Source: Galbibacter pacificus (GTDB taxonomy: Bacteria; Bacteroidota; Bacteroidia; Flavobacteriales; Flavobacteriaceae). From it: 64,000 nt of DNA. Shown in pieces: positions 16,911-25,337 of the stretch (its first letter is position 1; each line of letters begins with the position of its first letter). Both the position numbers and the translations under genes were made by a program. The notes beneath the pieces are model-generated. The model saw only the letters and a program-made list of their open reading frames with translations. It was not told the DNA's origin and made no database searches. The DNA is taken from NCBI RefSeq assembly GCF_029603165.1, contig NZ_JAQSVC010000002.1:620001-684000 (forward strand), read 5' to 3'.

Positions 16911-17741
16911 TTATACCAAGGATATTCCGTCTTCTTTTATCAGGATTTGCTTGTTTTTGTACAAAACACCAATAGCCTTTTTAAAGCTTTTTTTGCTCAT
17001 CCCTAAAATAGCTTTTATGTCTTCTGGGTTGCTTTTATCGTGCAGGCCTAAAAACCCGTGGTTCCTTTTAATGGCCTCCAGTACTTTTTGAGAAGCTGGC
17101 TCTAAATTTTTAAAACCAATAGGTTGCAGACTAATGTCTATTTTATGGTCCTCCCTAATTTTTTTTACATACCCCTTTATGTGCTGGCCCAGTTTTAAGT
17201 CTTCAAAAATTTCGTCGTTGTAAACCAACCCCTTATGTTTCTGGTTGATAATAACCTCTACCCCTATCTCGGTAAAACGGGACACAATAAGTTCTACTTC
17301 TTGATAAGCCTCAACCGTCAAGACATCGTTATCCATATACTGGTTTGTTTTACTGGAAGCAACCATCCTATCGGTTTCGTCGTCTAGATAAGCATATACC
17401 AAATACCATTTGCCGGCCTCCATTTTTCGGGCCTGCTCTTTAAACGGCACAAATAAATGTTTTTCAAGCCCCCAGTCTAAAAATGCGCCAATATTGTTTA
17501 CCTCTACAGCTTTTAACAGTGCAAATGTGTCTTTGGTTATTTTCGGGGTCAACGTTGTGGCTATGGGACGTTCTTCATGGTCCAGGTAGCAAAATACTGC
17601 CAACGTATCTCCAATTTCGTAATGTTCGGGCATGTATTTATTGGGCAAAAGTATATCGTTTCCATCATCATCGCCCAAAAACAAGCCCACAGAAGTTTCC
17701 CTTAATATTTCAAGCGTATTATATTCTCCTATCTGTATCAT
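16911..17741 (-). CDS. CvfB-like S1 RNA-binding protein
   Basis: About 276 residues from ATG 17741 (MIQIGEYNTLEIL); the first nine codons of the longer frame look non-coding. It has tandem S1-type beta-barrel segments (GLFLGDDDGNDILLPNKYMP; NNIGAFLDWGLEKHLFVPF; a third around residues 145-210). A C-terminal winged-helix segment is rich in Lys (KKSFKKAIGVLYKNKQ). The architecture matches CvfB/YitL-type RNA-binding proteins, which affect virulence or stress gene expression in Firmicutes. Role in this lineage is unknown. Confidence 0.82.
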   Translation of the reverse strand: MIQIGEYNTLEILRETSVGLFLGDDDGNDILLPNKYMPEHYEIGDTLAVFCYLDHEERPIATTLTPKITKDTFALLKAVEVNNIGAFLDWGLEKHLFVPFKEQARKMEAGKWYLVYAYLDDETDRMVASSKTNQYMDNDVLTVEAYQEVELIVSRFTEIGVEVIINQKHKGLVYNDEIFEDLKLGQHIKGYVKKIREDHKIDISLQPIGFKNLEPASQKVLEAIKRNHGFLGLHDKSNPEDIKAILGMSKKSFKKAIGVLYKNKQILIKEDGISLV

Positions 17742-17961
17742 TTTATAATTGTAACAAAATAATTGCAAAGGACGCTATTTAATATTGAATTTTTTAATTT
17801 TTATATGAATAACTTTCTGTTGATGCATAAATTAAGTTTCCATGTAATAAAACTGAAAACCGGCAACGTCAAACTTCGTTTAAATGTAGATTATATATAC
17901 AAATAATCTAGCAATTCCCCATAAATTAACCTTGTAAAGCTGTCAATTCAATAAATGTTAT

Positions 17962-17969
17962 TAATTTTG
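17962..17969 (+). promoter_or_regulatory. Promoter -7 element of smpB
   Basis: TAATTTTG fits TAnnTTTG. It ends 6 bp before the ATG at 17976, so a transcript from it would have almost no leader. Confidence 0.4.
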
Positions 17970-17975
17970 ACACTT

Positions 17976-18434
17976 ATGCAACAACATGTAAACATAAAGA
18001 ACAAAAAGGCCCGTTTTGAATATGAAATTTTAGACAAATATGTGGCGGGCATCGTTTTATCGGGGACAGAAATAAAGTCCATTCGGCAAAGTAGGGCTTC
18101 CATTGCCGAAAGTTTCTGCGAATTTAATGATGCGGGCGAGCTTTTTGTTATCAACATGACCATTGAAGAGTATACGCATGCTACGCATTTTAACCATAAC
18201 CCAAAAAACGCCCGCAAGCTTTTGCTAAACAAAAGGGAGTTGAAAAAATGGCATAAATCGGTAAAAGTATCGGGAAACACCATTGTACCGCTACGGTTGT
18301 TTGTTAACGACCGCGGATTGGCCAAAATGGAAATTGCGCTGGCAAAAGGTAAAAAACTGTACGACAAACGCGAAACCATAAAAGACCGCGACAACAAGCG
18401 CAATCTGGATAGGATAAAAAAAACTTATAATTAG
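17976..18434 (+). CDS. smpB: SsrA-binding protein SmpB
   Basis: About 152 residues from ATG 17976 (MQQHVNIKNKKARFEYEIL). A longer frame to 17955 adds MLLILTL and would span the predicted -7 box, so I prefer the later start. The OB-fold core has YVAGIVLSGTEIKSIRQSRASI and the conserved NVxxEEY-like segment INMTIEEYTHA. The basic C-terminal tail (KGKKLYDKRETIKDRD) enters the decoding centre. It delivers tmRNA to stalled ribosomes. The tmRNA gene itself is not in this window. Confidence 0.95.
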   Translation: MQQHVNIKNKKARFEYEILDKYVAGIVLSGTEIKSIRQSRASIAESFCEFNDAGELFVINMTIEEYTHATHFNHNPKNARKLLLNKRELKKWHKSVKVSGNTIVPLRLFVNDRGLAKMEIALAKGKKLYDKRETIKDRDNKRNLDRIKKTYN

Positions 18435-18464
18435 TTGTTTTTCAGATGGTTATTAAGTGTTAGG

Positions 18465-18557
18465 GATTAGTGAAAAGGGAAGAGTGATTAGGTGGTTAGT
18501 TATTTGTTAATGGTTGTTTGTTGAACTTTGAACCTCTGAACTCTCAACACATAGCAT
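18465..18557. repeat. Dispersed intergenic repeat, copy 1
   Basis: The smpB to 18649 gap shares GATTAGTGAAAAGGGA (18465-18480) and CTTTGAACCTCTGAACTCTC (18526-18545, continuing to ATAGCAT at 18557) with the gap at 21752-21960. The blocks are in the same order, with diverged spacers. No coding potential. Confidence 0.6.
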
Positions 18558-18648
18558 CGTAACAACATAACAGCGTAACATCGTAACAACGAGAACTGAC
18601 AAATTCACAGTCAACAAACAACCATTAACAAGACGTAAAGCCTAAAAA

Positions 18649-18906
18649 TCAGCCCTTTTTATCTTCATCTACAACAGCAATTTCTTTTGGTGCCTTCCAA
18701 ATGCTTAAACATATCAGTCCGGATATCAACAAAGAGGCAACTGCACCTACTATAAAAAACGTCCTTCCGTCATTACCCCTGTCCAACGTATAATCCAACA
18801 CGCCAAAAAGTACGATCCCCAAAATAACGTCTAGTCCTAATTGAATAATCCAATAAGCAGTTTTTCCTTTTTTGGTAAGTTTATTTAAAAATAATCTGTC
18901 GAGCAT
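18649..18906 (-). CDS. Hypothetical two-helix membrane protein
   Basis: 85 residues. It has a basic N-terminus, then two membrane helices (IIQLGLDVILGIVLFGVL and FFIVGAVASLLISGLICLSI) separated by a short polar loop (DYTLDRGNDGR), and a charged tail ending DEDKKG. I recognise no family. It lies 11 bp downstream of pcm on the same strand and is probably co-transcribed with it. Codon use and a clean N-terminal Met support a real gene. Confidence 0.65.
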   Translation of the reverse strand: MLDRLFLNKLTKKGKTAYWIIQLGLDVILGIVLFGVLDYTLDRGNDGRTFFIVGAVASLLISGLICLSIWKAPKEIAVVDEDKKG

Positions 18907-18917
18907 ATTTTATATGT

Positions 18918-19559
18918 TTAATTTCTATCTTCAAGCATTGGCACAAACCTAAATTCGCCAAATTCATGTTTTTCAAATTCTTTGGGGGACTTTCTCGTGT
19001 ACAATGTCATGGTTTGAACGGCATCACCAACCGGAATTACCAGCCTGCCCCCTACTTTAAGTTGCGCCATAAGGGGTTTGGGCACAAAAGGAGCTCCGGC
19101 GGTTACAATAATACCATCAAATGGAGCCTCGTCCGGCAAGCCCTTGTAGCCATCTCCAAAAATCATTTTTTTGGGCTTGTATCCCAGTTTCGGGAGGAAT
19201 AGGTTTGTTTTTTTAAACAATTCCTTTTGTCTTTCAATGGTATAGACCACGGCACCCAATTCCAGCAGCATGGCTGTCTGGTATCCGCTTCCAGTACCTA
19301 TTTCCAAAATTGTGTCGCCTTTTTTTATGTTCAACAATTCCGTTTGGAAAGCAACTGTATAGGGTTGGGAAATAGTTTGACTGGCACCAATGGGAAAAGC
19401 TTTGTCTTGGTAGGCATGATCTTCAAAACTGCTGTCCATAAACAAATGCCGGGGAATTTTCTTTACGGCATTAACAATCCGCTTGTCCGAAATTCCTTTT
19501 TCCTGTACAATCCCGGCCAGTTTGTTACGCATTCCTTGGTGTCTATAGGTATCTTTCAA
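18918..19559 (-). CDS. pcm: Protein-L-isoaspartate O-methyltransferase
   Basis: 213 residues, the usual length. The substrate-binding motif IGASQTISQPYTVAFQTELL is near 57-76. SAM motif I is TILEIGTGSGYQTAMLLELG near 83-102, with motif II GDGYKGLPDEAPFDGIIVTA following. It methylates abnormal isoaspartyl residues so that damaged proteins can be repaired. It is the first gene of a two-gene unit with the small membrane protein. The 296-bp gap upstream (19560-19855) holds the Gfo/Idh promoter and nothing else I can identify. Confidence 0.93.
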   Translation of the reverse strand: MKDTYRHQGMRNKLAGIVQEKGISDKRIVNAVKKIPRHLFMDSSFEDHAYQDKAFPIGASQTISQPYTVAFQTELLNIKKGDTILEIGTGSGYQTAMLLELGAVVYTIERQKELFKKTNLFLPKLGYKPKKMIFGDGYKGLPDEAPFDGIIVTAGAPFVPKPLMAQLKVGGRLVIPVGDAVQTMTLYTRKSPKEFEKHEFGEFRFVPMLEDRN

Positions 19560-19808
19560 GTGTTAGGTTTGTTTTAATCGTGGAGTAAAATTATAAATTT
19601 TCAATCGAACTTCTATGCCCTATTTTCTACTTATATCATTATCAGCTGTAAAATAACAAGTTAAAGTTTTCAACAATGGTATTGCCAACAATTAATTGCG
19701 TTGTATACCCCATGGCTTATAGATACCGTATTTCCTTCAGAAAACAAAAAGCAACAGCATCTTTATTCTCTTTTTTTATGCTATTTTTAAAAACACTTAT
19801 TAATAAGG

Positions 19809-19839
19809 TTGAAAGAATCCATCAATAACCTTATTTTTG
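19809..19839 (+). promoter_or_regulatory. Flavobacterial promoter of the Gfo/Idh operon
   Basis: TTG at 19809-19811, 20 bp, then TATTTTTG at 19832-19839. This fits the Bacteroidetes -33/-7 pattern (TTG, about 19 bp, TAnnTTTG). It lies 17 bp before the ATG at 19856. Confidence 0.55.
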
Positions 19840-19855
19840 TTAAAAAACATATAGT

Positions 19856-20824
19856 ATGCTTAAAGCAGGTGTTCTAGGTGCCGGTCACCTTGGAAAAATT
19901 CATTTAAGGCTTATCAATCAATCTGATAAATACCAACTGGTTGGTTTTCACGACCCTGACGAAAAAAACGCCAAAAAAATTGTAAAAGAATTTGGTTATA
20001 AATATTATCCATCCATCGAAGAACTTATAGATGCCGTTGACGTTGTTGACATTGTAACGCCCACGCTATCTCATTACAAATGTGCCGTTCAGTCCATTAA
20101 AAAGGGAAAACACGTTTTTTTGGAGAAACCCATTACCAAAACCGTTGAACAGGCCGAGGAACTTATTTTATTGGCCAGGGAAAACAATGTAAAGGGACAG
20201 GTTGGGCATGTGGAGCGCTTTAATCCCGCATTTATGTCTGTAAAAGACAAGATAGAAAACCCCATGTTTATAGAAACGCACCGATTGGCGGAGTTTAATC
20301 CCCGTGGTACGGACGTTCCCGTTGTCCTAGACCTTATGATCCATGATATTGACATTATTTTAAGTGTGGTAAAGTCTCCGGTAAAAAGCATTAACGCAAG
20401 CGGGGTTTCGGTAATTAGCAAATCTCCCGACATTGCCAATGCCCGGATTGAATTTGAAAATGGTTGCGTTGCCAATTTAACGGCTAGCAGGATTTCGCTT
20501 AAAAACATGCGTAAATCAAGATTTTTTCAACGCGATGCTTATATTTCGGTAGACTTTCTTGAAAAACAGGTGGAAGTTGTAAAAATGAAGGATGCTCCAA
20601 AGAAACCGGACGAGTATGCACTGGTATTACAAAATGCAGAAGGCGATAAAAAGCAAATCTATTTTGAAAACCCCAAAGTAACTCAGAACAATGCCATTCT
20701 AGATGAACTGGAAACTTTTGCCGATGCAATTAACAACAATACGGAAACCGCGGTTAGCCTGGAACAAGGCACGGCAGCCCTAAAAGTGGCCATGCAAATT
20801 GTAAGTCTTGTGGAACGCGGCTAA
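19856..20824 (+). CDS. Gfo/Idh/MocA family oxidoreductase
   Basis: 322 residues. N-terminal Rossmann fold with GVLGAGHLGKIHLR (7-20) for NAD(P) and the family EKPITKTVEQAEEL motif near 92-105. The C-terminal alpha/beta domain contains the catalytic-type segment LDLMIHDIDIIL near 158-169. The substrate is probably a sugar or inositol-like polyol but is not predictable. It is followed 30 bp later by the 3-hydroxyacyl-CoA dehydrogenase on the same strand, a pairing that recurs in flavobacteria. Confidence 0.88.
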   Translation: MLKAGVLGAGHLGKIHLRLINQSDKYQLVGFHDPDEKNAKKIVKEFGYKYYPSIEELIDAVDVVDIVTPTLSHYKCAVQSIKKGKHVFLEKPITKTVEQAEELILLARENNVKGQVGHVERFNPAFMSVKDKIENPMFIETHRLAEFNPRGTDVPVVLDLMIHDIDIILSVVKSPVKSINASGVSVISKSPDIANARIEFENGCVANLTASRISLKNMRKSRFFQRDAYISVDFLEKQVEVVKMKDAPKKPDEYALVLQNAEGDKKQIYFENPKVTQNNAILDELETFADAINNNTETAVSLEQGTAALKVAMQIVSLVERG

Positions 20825-20854
20825 AACCGGGGTTATTAATTACAAATATTAAAT

Positions 20855-21751
20855 ATGACAACTCTAAAAAAAATAGCAGTAATTGGTGCTGGAACAATGG
20901 GAAATGGCATTGCGCACACTTTTGCACAAAACGGTTTTTCGGTTAATTTGATTGATATTTCTGAAGACTCCATACAGCGCGGACTACAGACCATAGAAAG
21001 AAACCTTGACCGTATGCTGGCCAAAGAAAAAATTTCTGAAAAAGAAAAAGCCAGTACCTTAAAAAATATCAACTCTTTTACAGATACAAAAAAAGGTGTT
21101 GAAAATGCCGATCTTGTTATTGAGGCCGCAACCGAAAATGAGGCCCTAAAACTTAAGATTTTTGGCGATTTAGGTAAATTTTGCTCAAGTTCTACCATTT
21201 TGGCCACCAATACATCTTCTATTTCCATTACAAAAATAGCAACGGCGGTTGCCCATCCCGAGCGTGTTATCGGCATGCATTTTATGAATCCCGTTCCCAT
21301 CATGAAATTGGTAGAAGTCATAAAAGGCTATAACACCAGCAACGAAGTGCTATCTACCATATTCCAACTTTCTAAAACCATAGGGAAAGTTCCCGTGGAA
21401 GTAAACGATTATCCGGGCTTTATTGCCAACAGAATATTAATGCCCATGATCAACGAAGCCATAGAATCGCTTTACAACGGTGTTGCCGGAGTTTACGAAA
21501 TCGATACCGTTATGAAACTGGGAATGGCCCACCCCATGGGACCCTTGCAATTGGCAGATTTTATTGGTTTGGATGTTTGCTTGTCCATTTTAAACGTATT
21601 GTATAGCGGATTTAAAAATTCAAAATATGCACCATGTCCGTTATTGGTAAACATGGTTACCGCAGGAAAGCTGGGCGTAAAATCCGGAGAAGGTTTTTAC
21701 GATTATTCCGAAAGTAAAAAAGCCGAAAAGCTAGCTAAACAGTTTTTGTAA
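20855..21751 (+). CDS. 3-Hydroxyacyl-CoA (3-hydroxybutyryl-CoA) dehydrogenase
   Basis: 298 residues, the length of single-function short-chain enzymes. NAD-binding motif IAVIGAGTMGNGIAHTFAQN is near 7-26. Catalytic His is in GMHFMNPVPIMKLVEVI near 141. The C-terminal substrate domain has DYPGFIANRILMPMINEA and LGMAHPMGPLQLADFIGLD. It oxidises L-3-hydroxyacyl-CoA with NAD in fatty-acid or butanoate metabolism. It is in an apparent operon with the Gfo/Idh gene. Confidence 0.92.
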   Translation: MTTLKKIAVIGAGTMGNGIAHTFAQNGFSVNLIDISEDSIQRGLQTIERNLDRMLAKEKISEKEKASTLKNINSFTDTKKGVENADLVIEAATENEALKLKIFGDLGKFCSSSTILATNTSSISITKIATAVAHPERVIGMHFMNPVPIMKLVEVIKGYNTSNEVLSTIFQLSKTIGKVPVEVNDYPGFIANRILMPMINEAIESLYNGVAGVYEIDTVMKLGMAHPMGPLQLADFIGLDVCLSILNVLYSGFKNSKYAPCPLLVNMVTAGKLGVKSGEGFYDYSESKKAEKLAKQFL

Positions 21752-21797
21752 ATAGTTGGTAGTTAAAATAAACCAAAAACCTGAAACCTCAAATAGT

Positions 21798-21880
21798 GAT
21801 TAGTGAAAAGGGATTAGGGATAAGTTATTAAACTTTGACCCTTTGAACCTCTGGACTCTCAACCCTCAACAACATAGCAT
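21798..21880. repeat. Dispersed intergenic repeat, copy 2
   Basis: Carries GATTAGTGAAAAGGGA (21798-21813) and CTTTGAACCTCTGGACTCTC (21841-21860, on to ATAGCAT at 21880) in the same order as 18465-18557. The surrounding bases are low-complexity (CCTGAAACC, AACAAC). Confidence 0.6.
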
Positions 21881-21960
21881 GATAGCAGCATAACAACCAA
21901 AAACCTGAAACCTTAAATCTGAAACAAAAAAACAATCGTTAACTATCAATAGAAAAAAGT

Positions 21961-23193
21961 ATGGTAAAAATCATTCCATTTGCGGCAGTACGACCTACCA
22001 AGGACAAAGTGAGCCTTGTAGTGTCCAGGTCGTATGAAGATTACCCCACCAACGAGCTTAACGCCACTTTATCATACAATCCTTTTTCCTTTTTGCACAT
22101 TATCAACCCGGGGTATAAATTTCATCATGACATCTCTGGCGAAAGGCGTTTTTCATTGGTGCGGAACCGCTATTTGGAATTTATAGAAGAAAATGTTTTT
22201 ACAAAAGATGAAAGTCCGTCGTTGTATATCTATAAAATAAAAACCCGAAAAGGGGATTTTTGCGGCATCTTTGCTGGGGCCAGCGTAGAAGATTATCAAA
22301 ATAACAGCATAAAAAAACATGAAGCCACATTACAAACACGGGAAGAATTGTTTAAGGATTACCTAAAAACAGTAGGCTTTAATGCAGAGCCAGTGCTCCT
22401 TACCTACCCCGATAATGCAGAAATCGATGCTATTATAACAACGGTTACCAAAGAAATACCCGAATATGAGTTTGCTACCACCGACAAGGCAGTTCATTAT
22501 TTATGGAAAATCAGTAATTTAAAAATTATCGATACCATACAGCAGGTATTTAAAAAAATGGATTGCGTTTATATTGCTGATGGGCATCACCGTTCTGCAT
22601 CGTCCAATTTATTGTCAGAAGAATTAAAGAGCAACAACCCAGACCATACCGGAAAAGAGCCTTACAATTATTTTATGAGCTATTTTATACCGGAATCCAA
22701 CCTAAAAATATACGATTTTAACCGGATGGTAAAAGACCTGAACGGATTGAGCAAAGAGGAGTTCCTAATTCAGCTCGACGAGCATTTTAGAATTGAAAAC
22801 CGTGGCGACGACCTATACAAGCCTTCAAAAAAACACCATTTCGGTATGTATCTTGATGGTGAGTTCTATTCGCTCTACCTTAGAAAACATTACGAGTTCA
22901 GCAATTCATTGAGCGAACTGGACACTCATATTTTATACATCACGGTGTTAAAACCCATTTTGGGGATAGAAGACCTGAGAAACGACAATAGAATTGAATA
23001 TGGTTATGGGAAATACAATACCATTAAAATGAAAGACTTCATCGATCAGGATAAATTTAAGGTTGGTTTCAGCCTTTTTCCCGTAAAGGTGGATCAAATG
23101 AAAAAAATATCGGACGAAGGCCTTAAAATGCCGCCAAAATCGACTTACATAGAGCCCAAACTTAAAAGCGGACTCACTATTTATGAGTTTTAG
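21961..23193 (+). CDS. DUF1015 family protein
   Basis: 410 residues. The N-terminus KIIPFAAVRPTKDKVSLVVS and later segments VYIADGHHRSASSNLL (about 202-217) and FNRMVKDLNGLSKEEFL are hallmarks of the DUF1015 family, a soluble protein class of unknown biochemical role. The GHHR motif resembles a phosphate-binding or catalytic loop. It lies 26 bp upstream of the YggS gene on the same strand. Confidence 0.85.
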   Translation: MVKIIPFAAVRPTKDKVSLVVSRSYEDYPTNELNATLSYNPFSFLHIINPGYKFHHDISGERRFSLVRNRYLEFIEENVFTKDESPSLYIYKIKTRKGDFCGIFAGASVEDYQNNSIKKHEATLQTREELFKDYLKTVGFNAEPVLLTYPDNAEIDAIITTVTKEIPEYEFATTDKAVHYLWKISNLKIIDTIQQVFKKMDCVYIADGHHRSASSNLLSEELKSNNPDHTGKEPYNYFMSYFIPESNLKIYDFNRMVKDLNGLSKEEFLIQLDEHFRIENRGDDLYKPSKKHHFGMYLDGEFYSLYLRKHYEFSNSLSELDTHILYITVLKPILGIEDLRNDNRIEYGYGKYNTIKMKDFIDQDKFKVGFSLFPVKVDQMKKISDEGLKMPPKSTYIEPKLKSGLTIYEF

Positions 23194-23219
23194 AAAGCAT
23201 TAGTTAAAAAAGATAAAAA

Positions 23220-23894
23220 ATGTCCATCAAAGAAAATTTAGAACAGATTAAAACATCGTTACCAAAAAATGTAACCCTTGTAGCCGTTTCCAAAACAAAA
23301 CCAGAAAGCGACATAATGATTGCTTACGGTGCCGGACAACGTGTTTTTGGAGAAAACAAAGTACAGGAAATGACCTCTAAATGGGAAAATCTTCCGAAGG
23401 ACATAAAGTGGCACATGATTGGACACGTACAGCGCAACAAGGTTAAATACATGGCACCATTTGTTAGCTTGATACACGGGGTAGACAGCCTAAAACTTTT
23501 AAAGGAAATTAACAAGCAAGCGCAAAAGCACGACCGTATTATTAACTGCCTGTTACAGGTACATATTGCCAAAGAAGATACAAAATTTGGCATGGATGAA
23601 GGAGAAGTTATTTCTTTACTGGCTTCGGACGAGTTTAAAAACATGCAAAATATTAAAATAATGGGCTTGATGGGCATGGCTACCTTTACCGAAGATGAAA
23701 CCCGAATAAAAGATGAGTTTACCTTTCTTCATGGCCTGTTTAAAAAATTAAAGGGAATTTACCCCGCTTCGGCCAAAATTAACATCGACACCCTTTCCAT
23801 GGGAATGAGCGGCGACTACAATATAGCCATAGCCTGCGGAAGCAATATGGTAAGGATTGGGAGCAACATTTTTGGGGCCCGAAATTATAATTAA
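23220..23894 (+). CDS. YggS family PLP-binding protein
   Basis: 224 residues, single TIM-barrel domain. PLP lysine is in LVAVSKTKPESDI near 20-32, followed by FGENKVQEM and WHMIGHVQRNKVKYM. The phosphate-binding end is IDTLSMGMSGDYNIAIACGS (about 192-211). YggS/PLPBP proteins buffer pyridoxal phosphate and help amino-acid homeostasis rather than catalysing a known reaction. It follows DUF1015 in a likely operon. Confidence 0.93.
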   Translation: MSIKENLEQIKTSLPKNVTLVAVSKTKPESDIMIAYGAGQRVFGENKVQEMTSKWENLPKDIKWHMIGHVQRNKVKYMAPFVSLIHGVDSLKLLKEINKQAQKHDRIINCLLQVHIAKEDTKFGMDEGEVISLLASDEFKNMQNIKIMGLMGMATFTEDETRIKDEFTFLHGLFKKLKGIYPASAKINIDTLSMGMSGDYNIAIACGSNMVRIGSNIFGARNYN

Positions 23895-23973
23895 ATCTGG
23901 AGTGCGGTTTTTTTGTTGCTTTTTAACTATTTTTAAATAATCGATTATACAATAAACACTACCAAATATATTA

Positions 23974-25335
23974 ATGTACGCAATACTCGATATAGAAACC
24001 ACAGGAGGAAAATATAATGAAGAAGGTATTACGGAAATTGCCATTTATAGGTTCGACGGCCATACAATAACCGACCAGTTTATAAGTCTTGTAAATCCCG
24101 AAAAAGAAATACAGCCCTTTGTAGTCAAGCTCACGGGCATCAACAATGCCATGTTGCAAACGGCTCCCAAATTTTTTGAAATTGCCAAAAGGGTTGTGGA
24201 AATAACCGAAAATTGCACCTTGGTAGCCCACAATGCCCAATTTGATTACAGGATATTGCAAACCGAGTTTAAACGGCTGGGCTACGATTACCAGCGAAAA
24301 TCGGTTTGCACGGTAGAGCTGGCCAAAGAGCTCATTCCCGAACAGCCATCGTACAGTTTGGGAAAACTGGTGCGGTCGTTGGGCATACCCGTTAGCGATC
24401 GTCACAGGGCAAATGGAGACGCCCAAGCAACCGTTAAGCTTTTTAAAATGTTGCTCACCAAGGATGCTTCAAAAAAAATCATCCAAAACAACATAAGGGC
24501 CGAAAACGTAGGCCAACTTAACCCCAGGCTCATAGACATTGTGGAGCGCCTCCCAAATGCCGTCGGGGTTTTTTACATGCACGATCTTGACGGAAAGATT
24601 ATGTTTTTGGCCAAGAGCAGGAATATCCAAAAAAGGGTTAATCAAATTTTTGTGAACACCTCCCGAAAATTCATGAAAATCCAAAAGGAAGTAAGGGCGG
24701 TAACGTACGACGAAACCGGTAATGAACTTATTGCGCTCCTAAAGGAAAATTCAGAAGTTAATTTAAACAAACCTCCTTACAATAAAAAAAGCAAAAAATT
24801 GTTCACACATGGTTTGTACCTGTCGGAAGATAAAAACGGATATCTTTCCTTAAAAATAAAAAAAGCAGAAAGCACCGGAAACTGTGTAACCACTTTCTCT
24901 AATTACCAACAGGCATATAACTTTTTACACAAGCTTGATGAAGAATTTGAACTCTGCAATAAATTAAACGGACTATCGGAAGCAAAAAAAAATTGCTATA
25001 ATTATACCATTGGTAAATGCAAAGGTGCCTGTATTTGCACAGAACCTACCCAAACATACAATAAAAGGGTGAAAAAGGCCATTTTTGAATATAGTATAAA
25101 CCATAAAACCATGCTTATTATAGACAAAGGAAGAAATGCAAGCGAGCATAGTTTTGTTTTTATAGAGGGTGGTGATTTTAAAGGAATTGGGTATTTTGAC
25201 TTAAACCATCAAATTAACAATATAGAAATTGTAAAATCTATTTTGGCTCCCATGCAGCACACCAAAAATGCCAAACATTTAATACATGCTTACATTCGAA
25301 AAAAGAGAAATTTGAAAAAATTAAACTTCAACTAA
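23974..25335 (+). CDS. DnaQ-like exonuclease fused to a degenerate GIY-YIG (UvrC-like) domain
   Basis: 453 residues. Residues 1-165 form a DEDDh 3'-5' exonuclease: DIETTG near 6, HNAQFDYR near 88, HRANGDAQATVKLF near 144. From about 195 there is a GIY-YIG domain (GVFYMHDLDGKIMFLAKSRN) with the catalytic-type Arg (RNIQKRV) and Glu (TGNELIALL), but the second motif Tyr-Val-Gly is changed to Phe-Leu-Ala. The C-terminal part resembles UvrC/Cho. Such fusions probably act in nucleotide-excision-type repair. It lies 3 bp upstream of the DUF3857 gene. Confidence 0.85.
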   Translation: MYAILDIETTGGKYNEEGITEIAIYRFDGHTITDQFISLVNPEKEIQPFVVKLTGINNAMLQTAPKFFEIAKRVVEITENCTLVAHNAQFDYRILQTEFKRLGYDYQRKSVCTVELAKELIPEQPSYSLGKLVRSLGIPVSDRHRANGDAQATVKLFKMLLTKDASKKIIQNNIRAENVGQLNPRLIDIVERLPNAVGVFYMHDLDGKIMFLAKSRNIQKRVNQIFVNTSRKFMKIQKEVRAVTYDETGNELIALLKENSEVNLNKPPYNKKSKKLFTHGLYLSEDKNGYLSLKIKKAESTGNCVTTFSNYQQAYNFLHKLDEEFELCNKLNGLSEAKKNCYNYTIGKCKGACICTEPTQTYNKRVKKAIFEYSINHKTMLIIDKGRNASEHSFVFIEGGDFKGIGYFDLNHQINNIEIVKSILAPMQHTKNAKHLIHAYIRKKRNLKKLNFN

Positions 25336-25337
25336 AT

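Noticed and set aside
19700-19728. GTTGTATA as another LytTR site
   Set aside because: No partner 8-mer at 21 bp and no -7 box 29 bp away.
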